Shown: positions 47,434-56,327, numbered from the stretch's first letter. The stretch: 64,000 bases of DNA from Deltaproteobacteria bacterium (GCA_026388415.1 JAPLJV010000017.1:1-64000), one strand, 5' to 3'. The notes: generated from the sequence alone by a model not told the origin. Made by a program: numbers and translations.

Positions 47434-48162
47434 TTATTTGGATGAACCTTGGTAGGCCCGACTCAAAAGCTCCATGGGATGGACAACCTTCATCCCCGTA
47501 CCAGCCTCAATCTGCAAACCGCAGCCCCCGCATTCCGTCACCGCAATTTCAGCGCCGGAGGCTTTGGCCTCTTCCCAAACCTTGCCCGCGATTGCTGTGG
47601 AACGGGCAAAATTTACCTTCTTCATACCGTATGAACCTCCCATGCCGCAGCAATTGATGTTGGTCTTCACTATGGTCAGGCCGGGTATCAACTGCAAGAG
47701 CCGCACGGGCGCATCAATAATGTTCTGCACTTTCAGATGGCAGGGATTGTGGTAAAAAACCTTTAAAGGCATGGCGTTAAAATCCGTATTCAGCCTTCCC
47801 TCACCGTGCAGCCGCCAGAGATATTCGCCGGCGTCGTAAATATGGTCAGCCACGAAACGCGCCTCTTCGCTGTCAAAAAAAGGCAGGCCTTCTTTACGCA
47901 GCATCATGTTGCAGCTCGGGCAGGTAGTAACGATGTCGGAATCGGGGAATGCAGCCTCCTTGAGGGATTTGACGATGTAATTGTAATTCTTGCTGGCTCC
48001 TGCCAGGTTGCCGTTAGCCATCATCGGCATGCCGCAGCATTTCTGGTCCGGCACGATGACCTCAAAGCCGTTTTTCTCCATAACGTGAACGAGGGCTTTG
48101 CCCATCGCCGGGCTGTAATAATTGGAAAAACATCCCGTAAAGTAGATTATCTTATTGGCCAC
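47434..48162 (-). CDS. CCG-domain Fe-S protein (LutA/HdrB-like)
   Basis: A 242-residue protein with two CX31-39CCGX35-36CXXC-type domains: YFTGCFSNYYSP to KCCGMPMM to TTCPSCN, and FYHNPCHLKVQN to INCCGMGGSYG to VTECGGCG. Such domains bind the non-cubane clusters of heterodisulfide reductase HdrB, or a [4Fe-4S] in LutA. It overlaps the LUD/Fe-S gene by 11 bases, so the two form a unit that could pass electrons between a disulfide- or hydroxyacid-type substrate and the AOR enzyme. Confidence 0.85.
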   Translation of the reverse strand: MANKIIYFTGCFSNYYSPAMGKALVHVMEKNGFEVIVPDQKCCGMPMMANGNLAGASKNYNYIVKSLKEAAFPDSDIVTTCPSCNMMLRKEGLPFFDSEEARFVADHIYDAGEYLWRLHGEGRLNTDFNAMPLKVFYHNPCHLKVQNIIDAPVRLLQLIPGLTIVKTNINCCGMGGSYGMKKVNFARSTAIAGKVWEEAKASGAEIAVTECGGCGLQIEAGTGMKVVHPMELLSRAYQGSSK

Positions 48163-49456
48163 TCCTGCTTCCTTTGAACCAGTCTTTAAATGTTATGCGG
48201 TGAAAAGTCGGTAAATGGGCATCGCGGTGCACCCCGGTGAAAAGCTGCATGAAGAACTTGGTAATGGCCAGGTTCGTCAGCCGGTTCGACAAGGGAGCGG
48301 ACAGTGAACCCAACTTAGCAAGGAGCTCCGGGTCGTCGAGCATCCTTTTCTTTATACTCCGCGCATGTCTGGCGTAATGTTCGAACTGTGACTTCCAGAT
48401 CAGCGTCGGGATGTCAATATCCACCGGGCATTCCACCTCGCATCTACCGCAATGCAGGCATGCATCCACGGCAGGCAGCCACCCATTGAGGAATCCCCAG
48501 AGGTAATTTTTCGGACTGTAAACCATGCCCTCTTCCATGGCCAGTTGCTGCCCAATGGGGCACTGACGGGCACAGGCCCGGCAATCAATGCAGAGGAAGA
48601 GATCCTTGTAAACATTTTCCAGGATCCGACTGCGTCCGTTATCAAAGATAATTACATGCAGCTCCAGATCAGGGTTGTCCGGGAGAACCGGCAGGCTGTC
48701 AAAATCAAATTTTTCCGCCTCCCGGGGCATAAGGTCCAGAAGGATGCTCTCGAGGCCAAAGATGCCCATGCACCGCGTATGAAAAAGCGCCTCCTCGCTA
48801 TCCTTCAGGATCTTCTCCAGACTGACAATCAAGACCACCTTTTGCGCCTGTTCCAGGTCTTTGGAGATATTCGACATGTGCTGCAGGAAGAAAACGGCGC
48901 CATCATCGGCTGAGATGGCATTGACACCGAGGATCGCCAGATAATTACGAGCCGCTCTGGCGTGACCAGTACCGATTGTTTGCTGCGCTGCAAAAGATTC
49001 CACCAGTCCCCGGCCATGCACGCCCGGCAGTGACCAGTAGTCTTGCACCTGTTTCTGAAATGTCCCTGCTTCAAAATGCTGAAACTCTCGGAAATAGCGG
49101 AGGTAGCTCGTGAAACCAGCCTTCTCCAGCTCCGGTCGGAGTTCATTGACCACGACATTCGATTTGTTCAGGGAAACAATATTTATCCCGGCGGCAATAC
49201 TCCTGATGTGAGAGGCGGCTTCCTTGGCATCACCCGCCGTGGTCACCATCACCTTGCCGTATCGGCTCAGGGTCCCTTGCAGGAGAGCCAGCAATTCAGC
49301 ATGGTTATCCCGCGTTGCGCGGCGAATCTCTATCAGGCGTTCTTTGATGGCAGCGATGTCGGGCTGCTTCTCTTTGCGCACGAAGATACCGGCGGCCCGG
49401 TGCTTACTTTGCTCAGCCGCTGGTTCTACCACTATCATCCGGGGAATGTCGGTCAT
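48152..49456 (-). CDS. LUD-domain protein with ferredoxin domain (LutB/C-like)
   Basis: First gene of the AOR operon, about 434 residues. The N-terminal ~270 residues are a LUD domain (KVMVTTAGDAKEAASHIRSIAAG, KSNVVVNELRPELEKAG, GVNAISADDGAVFF), followed by CIDCRACARQCPIGQ and CLHCGRCEVECPVDID, two [4Fe-4S] motifs, and a C-terminal HdrC-like helical part. This resembles LutB of L-lactate utilisation. I favour ATG at 49456 over a TTG four codons upstream, because GAGAG is well spaced from it. The LUD protein and the CCG protein mirror LutAB but are tied to AOR. Confidence 0.85.
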   Translation of the reverse strand: MTDIPRMIVVEPAAEQSKHRAAGIFVRKEKQPDIAAIKERLIEIRRATRDNHAELLALLQGTLSRYGKVMVTTAGDAKEAASHIRSIAAGINIVSLNKSNVVVNELRPELEKAGFTSYLRYFREFQHFEAGTFQKQVQDYWSLPGVHGRGLVESFAAQQTIGTGHARAARNYLAILGVNAISADDGAVFFLQHMSNISKDLEQAQKVVLIVSLEKILKDSEEALFHTRCMGIFGLESILLDLMPREAEKFDFDSLPVLPDNPDLELHVIIFDNGRSRILENVYKDLFLCIDCRACARQCPIGQQLAMEEGMVYSPKNYLWGFLNGWLPAVDACLHCGRCEVECPVDIDIPTLIWKSQFEHYARHARSIKKRMLDDPELLAKLGSLSAPLSNRLTNLAITKFFMQLFTGVHRDAHLPTFHRITFKDWFKGSRSGQ

Positions 49457-49591
49457 AACGTCTCTCAATATATACTTAACTCAAGGCACATTGATTTAGG
49501 GTGCGGCAAACAGCAACAGGGGCAGATACGACTTCTCCCTCCGGGAAGATCAAATGAGCGCGATTTCTCTCTTCCGGCACAATCAAGTAGC

Positions 49592-49620
49592 TACATAATA
49601 GAACTAATCCAATTTGTCAA
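49592..49620 (-). promoter_or_regulatory. Sigma-70 promoter of the AOR operon
   Basis: On the minus strand: TTGACA (49615-49620), 17 bases, TATGTA (49592-49597). The leader to the LUD gene is about 130 bases and contains a small CTTCCCGGAGGGAG-type hairpin, compatible with regulation, but no known riboswitch was recognised. Confidence 0.55.
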
Positions 49621-49657
49621 GAGAAATACAGAAAAGAAATACAGAAAAAGGGCAACT

Positions 49658-50170
49658 TTATTGTTTCTCGTCACCCTCGGGGGTGAATTCGACATATTTC
49701 TCGTATGTCTTGATGGTGGCCAAAAAAGGTGCCAGCACGATGGTAGCGTAACGGTTATCCCTGGCCAGATGAATAACTGTCGGTTGGATGTGGCCTTGTT
49801 TATAGAATTTTACCGTGGCATCGCCATCCGTTTTTTTCCCGAGACCGGGCTGGTCAATATCGGCAATTTTAACGCCCGCAGGTAAATAATAAGCTGACTT
49901 TTTTCTTTCCTGTCGCTTTTCCGGGGTCATATCCAGGCTGTAAGTCCAGAAGGCATTGTTTTGCAAGTCCAATTGCAGGACATAATCAAGTTGTTCCCGC
50001 ACGGCATCAGCCCGCAATCCCCGCACGACGCCGATTGTCCTGCGCACCGAGGTTGAAAGCGCGTCGTTAATCAAACCGTCGCGGACCCTGGGCGCGGCCA
50101 GAAAAAGCATCAACCCCAGCAGGAAAACGACCAAGGCTAATTCTATCAGGGTGTAGCCGTGCCGGTTCAA
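49658..50170 (-). CDS. Type II secretion minor pseudopilin (GspH-like)
   Basis: A 170-residue prepilin-like protein. The class III signal is MNRHG followed by YTLIELALVVFLLGLMLFLAAP, with glutamate at +5 after the cleavage site. The remainder is the beta-rich pseudopilin body. Family letter (H) is inferred from size and its position directly after the GspG gene, which it overlaps by four bases. Pseudopilins form the piston of the secretion machine. Confidence 0.75.
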   Translation of the reverse strand: MNRHGYTLIELALVVFLLGLMLFLAAPRVRDGLINDALSTSVRRTIGVVRGLRADAVREQLDYVLQLDLQNNAFWTYSLDMTPEKRQERKKSAYYLPAGVKIADIDQPGLGKKTDGDATVKFYKQGHIQPTVIHLARDNRYATIVLAPFLATIKTYEKYVEFTPEGDEKQ

Positions 50171-50613
50171 TCTACTTCCCAGTTGTTGATGTCCTTGTTT
50201 TTGCCCTCTCCCCCCGCTTCACTGTCGGCGCCCAGGCAACTGAGATCAAAATCACCATGCACGCCGGGCGAGATATAGACAAAATCGCTATCCCAGGGGT
50301 CTTTGGGAACCTTGCCCTTCTCCAGATAACCGCCCTGCCGCCAGTTTTTGGCCAGCCCGCCTGCGGCCGGCGCCTGTACCAAAGCCTGCAAGCCCTGCTC
50401 GGTGGTGGGATAATTGCCGTTATCGAGCTTATAAAGTTTCAGAGCCGTTTCCAGGCTTTCAATCTGCATCCGGGCCTTGGCGGCGCGCGCCTCATCAGGC
50501 CGCCCCATGATTCTGGGAATGATGAGGCCGGCCAGGATACCCAGGATCACAATGACCACCATCAGCTCAATCAGGGTAAAACCGCGCTCGTTCCTGCTGC
50601 TTTTTGCTGCCAT
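50167..50613 (-). CDS. gspG: Type II secretion major pseudopilin
   Basis: The main pseudopilin. It has RGFTLIELMVVIVILGILAGLIIPRIMGRPDEARAAKA after a 12-residue leader, then LYKLDNGNYPTTEQGLQALV and the GspG calcium-loop region WQGGYLEKGKVPKDPWDSDFVYISPG. The 148 residues match the usual GspG length. It follows gspF by 39 bases. Confidence 0.92.
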   Translation of the reverse strand: MAAKSSRNERGFTLIELMVVIVILGILAGLIIPRIMGRPDEARAAKARMQIESLETALKLYKLDNGNYPTTEQGLQALVQAPAAGGLAKNWRQGGYLEKGKVPKDPWDSDFVYISPGVHGDFDLSCLGADSEAGGEGKNKDINNWEVD

Positions 50614-50652
50614 TTCCCCTCTCCTATGGGTTACAAATATTGCCGGTCATCG

Positions 50653-51879
50653 TTATTTTACCAACTGGTTCATCTCAAAGATAGGCAAAAGCACCGAAAT
50701 TACGATAAAACCAACCATAAATCCCATTACCAGGATCATCAGCGGTTCCAAAAGCGAGGTCATGGTCATGATGCTGGCCGACGTCTCCGTTTCAAAGGCG
50801 TCAGCAATCCGTTGCAGCATTATTTCCACGGTGCCGCTTTGCTCGCCCACAGCGATCATCTCGCTCGCCAGCGGCGGGAAAAGCTTGTTTTTCCTTAAAG
50901 GTAGAGATAAACTCTGCCCCTCCTCCACATCCTTGGCAGCCTGCCTGATGGCATCGGCCATGAGGCGATTGTTTACCACATTAGCCACAATTTCCAATGA
51001 CGTCAAGAGCGGCACACCGCTTTGCAGCAAGGTGCCCAGGGTGCGGCTGAACCTGGCCACCGCAATCTTCTGATTCAGAATCCCAATAACAGGTGCCTTG
51101 AACTTGATTTTATCCCAGAGATACTTACCTTTTTCTGTCCTCAACAGCGTATATTGAACAGTGAAAAAGGCGATCCCGACGAGTCCGGCCAGGAGCCACC
51201 AGAAAGATTTCAGGAAACTGCTGACGGCAATGAGCACTATGGTAACCAGCGGCAGAGTCTGATGCATCTCTTCAAATATCTGGGTAATATTGGGTACGAC
51301 GAATGTGACCAGAAAAAAGATTACCAGGGCGCCGATCAAAAACATGATCAGGGGGTAAGCCAGGGCAGCCCTGATTTTTGATCTTAGCGCCTGCTGACTT
51401 TCATTGAAATCGGCCAATCTTTCGAGGACCAGATTTATCATCCCCGAAGCCTCGCCGGCCTTCACCATGTTGATGTAAAAAGGAGAAAAGATTTGCGGAA
51501 ACAGAGACATGCCGGCAGCAAGGCTATTGCCCTCGTTGACCTCTTCCTTGATCCTGGCCAGGGTTTTTTTCAGTTGGGGATGCGTAGTCTGGGAAACAAG
51601 GGTGGTAAGCGATGGCACGAGGGGCAATCCCGCGCTCAGCAGGGTAGATAATTGGCGGGTCATGATGGAGATATCTTTTAACCGGACCTTGCCAAAAAGC
51701 CCGCTCCTGCCAGATGGGGCAGATTTCCCCCTGCCCTTGCTCTCCGTTTCATTAAGTTCGACCGGGTAAATGCTGCTATCCCGCAATTTCTGCCGGGCGG
51801 CGACTGCGGAGGCAGCATCTACAACGCCTTTTATTTTACTGCCCCCATTATCCAGGGCCAGATATTCGTAAATCGGCAT
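50653..51879 (-). CDS. gspF: Type II secretion inner-membrane protein
   Basis: A 408-residue platform protein that transmits the work of the ATPase. Two repeated cytoplasmic T2SSF domains (FGKVRLKDISIMTRQLSTLLSAGLPL and VARFSRTLGTLLQSGVPLLTSLEIV) each precede hydrophobic helices, and the last helix is LEPLMILVMGFMVGFIVISVLLPIFEMNQLV. Complete. With gspG, gspH-like and the secretion ATPase at 27086 it indicates a functional or recently functional system, but gspD and others are not in the window. Confidence 0.92.
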   Translation of the reverse strand: MPIYEYLALDNGGSKIKGVVDAASAVAARQKLRDSSIYPVELNETESKGRGKSAPSGRSGLFGKVRLKDISIMTRQLSTLLSAGLPLVPSLTTLVSQTTHPQLKKTLARIKEEVNEGNSLAAGMSLFPQIFSPFYINMVKAGEASGMINLVLERLADFNESQQALRSKIRAALAYPLIMFLIGALVIFFLVTFVVPNITQIFEEMHQTLPLVTIVLIAVSSFLKSFWWLLAGLVGIAFFTVQYTLLRTEKGKYLWDKIKFKAPVIGILNQKIAVARFSRTLGTLLQSGVPLLTSLEIVANVVNNRLMADAIRQAAKDVEEGQSLSLPLRKNKLFPPLASEMIAVGEQSGTVEIMLQRIADAFETETSASIMTMTSLLEPLMILVMGFMVGFIVISVLLPIFEMNQLVK

Positions 51880-51918
51880 TCACCCTCCGGGCACCCTGTG
51901 CAGCCACCTCACCTTGAT

Positions 51919-52632
51919 CTACAGCTTTTTGGGCCCTCTATCGGGGTCTTTAATGAGCATGGTTGCCGCATCAAGGAAAAGCGCTGGCGACCCCGTTGCC
52001 TCGGATCTCAGGGGTTTGATGCAGATCTCCCCTTTCTCCGGCTGCAGCTTAAAAATGACATCAAACAGATCCGCCAAGGGCAACAGGCCGGCCGGCATTT
52101 CATCTATGGTCAATTCTTCATACCCATGCACGTGGATGGTGAACCAGAGACGCATCGCATGTCTTTTCGCCATAGCCTGCAGGGCGACAATAGTCTCCCG
52201 CACGTCTTCGTCAAACTTCAAACCATCAATGATGATAATCTGGGGCACAAAAATATTCTGCACCATCAGATCGGTTAATCTTTCTTTCAGCTTCGGGAAG
52301 TTGAAACCCTCCACCTTGAAGGTCATGATGAAGCGGTTGGGCAGGATCGCCTCCCAGGTCTCCGCGCTTTCGGCCACCTGCGCCTGCTGGGCAATGTTAT
52401 TAAATAGCTCATGATACCAGAGGCTTACTTTATTTACCGGATCTTGCAGGCTGATGTGGAGGACCTTCTGGTCTCTCATCATGGCGTTCAGGGCCAATTG
52501 CACCAAAAGGGCCGTTTTCCCTACGCCGACCTGAGCTGCCACGGCGCCCAATCCTCCTTCCGGGATGATGTTCTCGCTATCATATCCCATTACCCGGAAA
52601 GGACTCAAAAGCATCAGATTATTCTTCAGCAT
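51919..52632 (-). CDS. RecA/KaiC-like P-loop ATPase next to gspF
   Basis: A 237-residue P-loop protein. Walker A is AAQVGVGKTALLVQLAL, Walker B is QIIIIDGLKFDED, and the first strand of the ATPase begins with HISLQDP. Resembles RecA-superfamily circadian-clock/DnaB-type ATPases, not AAA+. It starts at an ATG following GGAG, 22 bases from the fusA stop, and is followed by gspF after 39 bases. Its function is unknown; it might help assembly or regulation of secretion. Confidence 0.65.
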   Translation of the reverse strand: MLKNNLMLLSPFRVMGYDSENIIPEGGLGAVAAQVGVGKTALLVQLALNAMMRDQKVLHISLQDPVNKVSLWYHELFNNIAQQAQVAESAETWEAILPNRFIMTFKVEGFNFPKLKERLTDLMVQNIFVPQIIIIDGLKFDEDVRETIVALQAMAKRHAMRLWFTIHVHGYEELTIDEMPAGLLPLADLFDVIFKLQPEKGEICIKPLRSEATGSPALFLDAATMLIKDPDRGPKKL

Positions 52633-52654
52633 ACGGCTACTCCTATGGTTATTG

Positions 52655-54742
52655 TTAAGCGGCGCTTTTCTTCCGGGCCGCAACCTCTTCGGCAATCTTT
52701 TCCGCAATGGACTGGGGAACCAGCCGGTAATGATCAAACTCCATGGTAAACTGGGCCTTACCCTGCGTAGCTGATCTCAAAATGGTGGAAAATCCGAACA
52801 TTTCCGCCAGAGGAATCTGTGCTTCGACGACCGTCATGACGCCTTCGTCCTGGGCGCCCACGATCATCCCGCGCCTTTGATTCAACAGCCCCATGGCAGC
52901 GCCCTGGAACTCCGTCGGCGTTTCCACCACGACCTTCATGATCGGTTCCTGGACAACCGGCTTGGCCTTCATGTAGCCTTCGCGAAAGCCACCGCGCGCC
53001 GCCTGCTGGAAGGCAATATCGGATGAATCAACGGCGTGCGATGCCCCATCGTTAATGACAACCTTGATCCCCGTCACGGGAAATTCGAGTTTCGGCCCCT
53101 TGGCCAGGCACTGCCGGAAGCCCTTCTCACAGGCCGCAATAAACTGGGTGGGAATGGAACCGCCATAAACCTTATTTTCAAAAACGAAATCCGCCTCGGA
53201 GGTAGGTTCGAGGTAGCCGGCCACGCGGCCGTACTGGCCGGAACCGCCGGTTTGTTTCTTGTGCGTATAGTTAAATTCCGCCCGCTGGGTGATGGTTTCC
53301 CGATAGGCCACGCGAGGATTGCCGGTGGTTACCTCGGCCCCGTATTCACGGCGCATGCGCTCCACGTAAACCTCCAGATGCAACTCGCCCATGCCTTCAA
53401 TGATGGTCTCATTCGTTTCCCCGTCTACATAACTGCGAAACGTGGGGTCTTCTTTGGTAAACCGGTTCAAGGCCTTGGACATGTTGGTCTCCGACTTGTT
53501 GTCCTTGGGAACAATGGCGAGCGAAATAACGGGCTTGGGAACAAACATGGAGGTCATGGTATAGTTCACTTCCGGCGAGAGAAAGGTATCTCCGGACGCA
53601 CATTCAATGCCAAAAAGAGCGCCGATGTAACCGGCGGGAATGGCATCAATCTCTTCCATCTGATCGGCATGCATCCGCGCTAAGCGGCCGATCTTGACCT
53701 TCTTGCCGGTGCGGGAGTTGATGATCGTGGCGCCTTTAGCCAGGTGCCCCTGGTAAACGCGGATGTAGGTAAGCTGCCCGTATTGCCCGTCTTCCAGCTT
53801 AAAGGCGAGGGCTACCAGCGGCTTATCGGAGTCACTGGCCAGGACTACCTGCGCTTCATTGTTGTCCCTGTCCAAGGCCACATTCTCCACATCGGAAGGG
53901 CAGGGAAGCAACAGGTTGACCATATCCAATAGCGGCTGCACGCCTTTGTTCTTGTAAGCAGAGCCCAGCAGCACCGGGGTAAGCTTGCGCGCCAGCGTCC
54001 CGTTGCGCACTGCAGTAAGGATCATTGCCACGGTTATTTCTTCCTCCGCCAGGATGGCCTCGGTAAGTTCATCCGAATAAAGGGAGACCGTGTCAATTAA
54101 TTCTTCTCTTTTGGCCTTTGCCTCGGCCATCATGGCCTCCGGGACGGCCTCAATGCGAACCCTCTCACCGTTTTCCCCGTCAAAGTAATAGGCCTTGAGC
54201 GCTACGAGATCAACCACCCCGGTAAAGTCGGTCTCCAGACCAATCGGCAACTGCAAAGCAATGGCATTGTGCCCCAGCTTGGACCGGAGCTGCGCGATGA
54301 CCCGTTCGGGATTGGCCCCGCTGCGGTCGCATTTATTGATGAAAGCGATGCAGGGAACCTTGTACCTCTTCATCTGCTGATCAACGGTAATTGACTGTGA
54401 TTGTACGCCGCCCACTGAACATAAAACCAGGATCGCTCCGTCCAGCACCCGCAGGGACCGCTCCACCTCGATCGTGAAGTCAACGTGACCGGGTGTATCA
54501 ATGATGTTGATTTCATGGCCTAACCATTCACAAAAGGTGGCCGCCGAAGCAATGGTAATGCCACGTTCCTTCTCCAGTTCCATGGAATCCATGGTGGCGC
54601 CGACGCCATCCTTGCCCTTGACATCGTGAATGGCATGGATGCGCTTGGTGTAAAAGAGGATGCGCTCCGTAAGGGTGGTTTTACCCGAATCTATGTGGGC
54701 GCTGATACCGATATTCCTGACTTTTTTCTCATTGCTGTTCAT
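52655..54742 (-). CDS. fusA: Elongation factor G
   Basis: Translocation GTPase of the ribosome. The 695-residue protein starts after AAGGAA and has G1 [11 protein letters not shown]2 [11 protein letters not shown]3 DTPGHVDF, G4 [12 protein letters not shown]; domains II-V follow, with the [33 protein letters not shown]-terminal tail. The P-loop SGKTTL (most bacterial EF-Gs have AGKTT) is the mark of the spdEFG1 / mitochondrial EFG1 branch found in spirochaetes, planctomycetes and deltaproteobacteria. A longer TTG start six codons upstream is less likely. Confidence 0.95.
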   Translation of the reverse strand: MNSNEKKVRNIGISAHIDSGKTTLTERILFYTKRIHAIHDVKGKDGVGATMDSMELEKERGITIASAATFCEWLGHEINIIDTPGHVDFTIEVERSLRVLDGAILVLCSVGGVQSQSITVDQQMKRYKVPCIAFINKCDRSGANPERVIAQLRSKLGHNAIALQLPIGLETDFTGVVDLVALKAYYFDGENGERVRIEAVPEAMMAEAKAKREELIDTVSLYSDELTEAILAEEEITVAMILTAVRNGTLARKLTPVLLGSAYKNKGVQPLLDMVNLLLPCPSDVENVALDRDNNEAQVVLASDSDKPLVALAFKLEDGQYGQLTYIRVYQGHLAKGATIINSRTGKKVKIGRLARMHADQMEEIDAIPAGYIGALFGIECASGDTFLSPEVNYTMTSMFVPKPVISLAIVPKDNKSETNMSKALNRFTKEDPTFRSYVDGETNETIIEGMGELHLEVYVERMRREYGAEVTTGNPRVAYRETITQRAEFNYTHKKQTGGSGQYGRVAGYLEPTSEADFVFENKVYGGSIPTQFIAACEKGFRQCLAKGPKLEFPVTGIKVVINDGASHAVDSSDIAFQQAARGGFREGYMKAKPVVQEPIMKVVVETPTEFQGAAMGLLNQRRGMIVGAQDEGVMTVVEAQIPLAEMFGFSTILRSATQGKAQFTMEFDHYRLVPQSIAEKIAEEVAARKKSAA

Positions 54743-54789
54743 AATAACTTTTTCCTTCAACCCTTCCTGACTTCTGAACTATTTTGACG

Positions 54790-54797
54790 ATTATAAC
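54790..54797 (-). promoter_or_regulatory. Extended -10 promoter of fusA
   Basis: On the minus strand the sequence reads TGTTATAAT, an extended -10 with perfect TATAAT, and no -35 box at the proper distance. It lies about 50 bases upstream of the fusA ATG. Confidence 0.4.
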
Positions 54798-54838
54798 ATA
54801 AATAACAAAAACGGGTTAGCGTTATCCGTTAACCCGTT
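54798..54838 (-). terminator. Intrinsic terminator of tRNA-Ala
   Basis: A 12-bp stem AACGGGTTAACG / CGCTAACCCGTT (54810-54837, one G-T pair) with a short loop, followed on the minus strand by TTTTTGTTATTT. It lies just after the tRNA-Ala 3' end. Confidence 0.75.
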
Positions 54839-54846
54839 CATTCACT

Positions 54847-54922
<76 letters not shown>

Positions 54923-54990
54923 AGTTCGCTTGTGTTCCGAATTTGTGCGCCCCTTAACACAGAGCTTCCAGCCTTGTCAACAGAATTTTC

Positions 54991-55018
54991 TTGACATTTA
55001 GCGCTCCCTCTATATAAT
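54991..55018 (+). promoter_or_regulatory. Consensus promoter of tRNA-Leu
   Basis: TTGACA (54991-54996), 16-base spacer, TATAAT (55013-55018), ten bases before the tRNA. Both hexamers are perfect. Confidence 0.75.
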
Positions 55019-55027
55019 CCGCCCCGT

Positions 55028-55114
55028 GCCGGAGTGGTGAAACAGGTAGACGCAGGGGACTCAAAATCCCCCGCTCGCACGGGCATCCCGGTTCGATTCC
55101 GGGCTCCGGCACCA
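55028..55114 (+). tRNA. tRNA-Leu, anticodon CAA
   Basis: 87 nt with encoded CCA and a long variable arm, a class II tRNA. Acceptor GCCGGAG/CTCCGGC, anticodon stem GGGGA/TCCCC with loop CTCAAAA (anticodon CAA), T arm CCCGGTTCGATTCCGGG. The 3' end is the left boundary of the mobile element region. A spurious antisense open frame across it is not a gene. Confidence 0.95.
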
Positions 55115-55588
55115 GAAGAAAAACGAATACTTGCGGTTTCACAAGCAGTCTGAAAGCCCCTCCCCTTTTTCTTTTATCGGTCATTTTGTCCCGCTCCTGT
55201 CCCGCTTTTTTAATTTTAGGCCATAAAAAACCCCGGCCATGATAGCCAGGGGATCGCCTTTTTTTAGTTCATCCGTTGATGCGTACCTATCTCTCTTACA
55301 GCACTCCCACGGTCGGACTTGAACCGACAAGTCACACGTTTTACACGGCATACCCCTACGAGTATGGGGTTTTAGGTAACAGAAGAGAGGTGAGAAGAGG
55401 TGCAAGTGTAGAAGCAACGTACGAAACGTAGGCTTATCTATCGGGCCTGTCAAGGAAAATCATGATGCTTTTCCGACCATTAACGGGTAAATGAAAACCG
55501 GGCAGCTTTTCAGTGCTACCCGGTCGTTTCATCTGATGGCGCCGGCGCCTATCCGTGGGGTATTGTTTCCGGCCCCTGGTTGGCGCGT
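55115..55588. other. Element border region without genes
   Basis: Between tRNA-Leu and the first small gene. It holds a tRNA T-arm-like fragment (minus strand, 55302-55330: GTCGG TTCAAGT CCGAC and the acceptor-like CGTGGGAG), a CCCC/GGGG hairpin with TTTT at about 55351-55377, and the terminator at 55497. No open frame here has any support. Confidence 0.5.
55497..55530 (-). terminator. Terminator of the element's minus-strand genes
   Basis: ACCGGGTAGC / GCTGCCCGGT (55497-55524, one mismatch) with eight-base loop, followed on the minus strand by the T-rich TTTTCATTT. It lies about 60 bases beyond the stop of the last small gene. Confidence 0.55.
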
Positions 55589-55819
55589 TTAAATACTACC
55601 CAAAGCTTTAAGGCAAAAAGCGGTTTTTTCCCTGATAATATCTGCCAGGGTTTCAAGTGGATTAGTAACGTCTAATATTATGCTATCGTAATCTCCAGCA
55701 GCCGCTTGTAAAAGGCCCGCAAGCCCATGAAGCTGAAATAATGCTGATTCAAGTTCACCTTTGGTTTCATCCGATATTTCATTAAAAAGCCCCTCGGTTT
55801 TTTCAACTTTCCCGCTCAT
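55589..55819 (-). CDS. Small element protein, paralogue A
   Basis: A 76-residue hypothetical protein. It resembles its neighbour at 55831-56046: HGLAGLLQAAAGDYDSIILDV versus QGVAGLFFAHDDGGKDLSRDEV, then ETLADII versus EQIAGDI. This points to a local duplication. AGGAGGTGATAGC precedes the ATG. Function unknown; last gene of a three-gene run. Confidence 0.65.
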   Translation of the reverse strand: MSGKVEKTEGLFNEISDETKGELESALFQLHGLAGLLQAAAGDYDSIILDVTNPLETLADIIREKTAFCLKALGSI

Positions 55820-55830
55820 GCTATCACCTC

Positions 55831-56046
55831 CTAAAGGTTTTCCGTGTTCGCCAGGATGTCGCCGGCGATCTGTTCGAGAAGGAAAGAAATCCCGTTCACC
55901 TCATCGCGGGATAGATCCTTTCCTCCGTCGTCGTGGGCAAAAAACAACCCGGCCACTCCCTGAAGCTTCCACGCACACCTATTTAGATTGTCCGTGACAT
56001 CGACCTCGACTTTTTCGCTCTGCTCAATTGCTTTTCCCTTTTTCAT
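55831..56046 (-). CDS. Small element protein, paralogue B
   Basis: A 71-residue protein, start after GGAGGTGACGGC, overlapping the stop of the gene at 56043 by four bases (ATGA). Similar to paralogue A as described there. No recognisable domain. Probably made together with A from one transcript. Confidence 0.65.
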   Translation of the reverse strand: MKKGKAIEQSEKVEVDVTDNLNRCAWKLQGVAGLFFAHDDGGKDLSRDEVNGISFLLEQIAGDILANTENL

Positions 56047-56327
56047 GCCGTCACCTCCACCGTCTTTACATTTGATTCAAGGCGCCTAAGCACACCCGAG
56101 AGGGCGTCACTTGCATCTGTACTTTCTTGAAGGATTTCGCCCAGTATCGTATCCACTCCCATTACAAATAATACCGGATATTCAGGTTCATGCCAACCGT
56201 CGCAGCCCGGCGGTATGAAGAAATGATCCTTAATCACGCTTAATTTCCGTCGGTTTTTTTCGATTTTCTCTATTGTATCCAATAAACATTCCATGACATC
56301 ATTAACCATTTCTGTTTCCTTTTTCAT
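56043..56327 (-). CDS. Small element protein, distant relative
   Basis: A 94-residue protein (ATG 56327 after GGAGGTGTGAAG; the frame extends upstream to 56483 through a terminator-like structure). Its C-terminal half, MGVDTILGEILQESTDASDALSGVL, has the same leucine spacing as paralogues A and B, but the relation is weaker. Function unknown. Confidence 0.6.
   Translation of the reverse strand: MKKETEMVNDVMECLLDTIEKIEKNRRKLSVIKDHFFIPPGCDGWHEPEYPVLFVMGVDTILGEILQESTDASDALSGVLRRLESNVKTVEVTA

Noticed and set aside
54954-55184. 76-codon minus-strand open frame across tRNA-Leu
   Set aside because: It is the antisense of the tRNA; phrases such as PEPGIEPGCPC are the known artefact of reading a tRNA T arm backward.
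55181-55453. 90-codon minus-strand open frame
   Set aside because: Covers the T-arm-like fragment and simple-sequence borders, has no ribosome site and no protein-like conservation.
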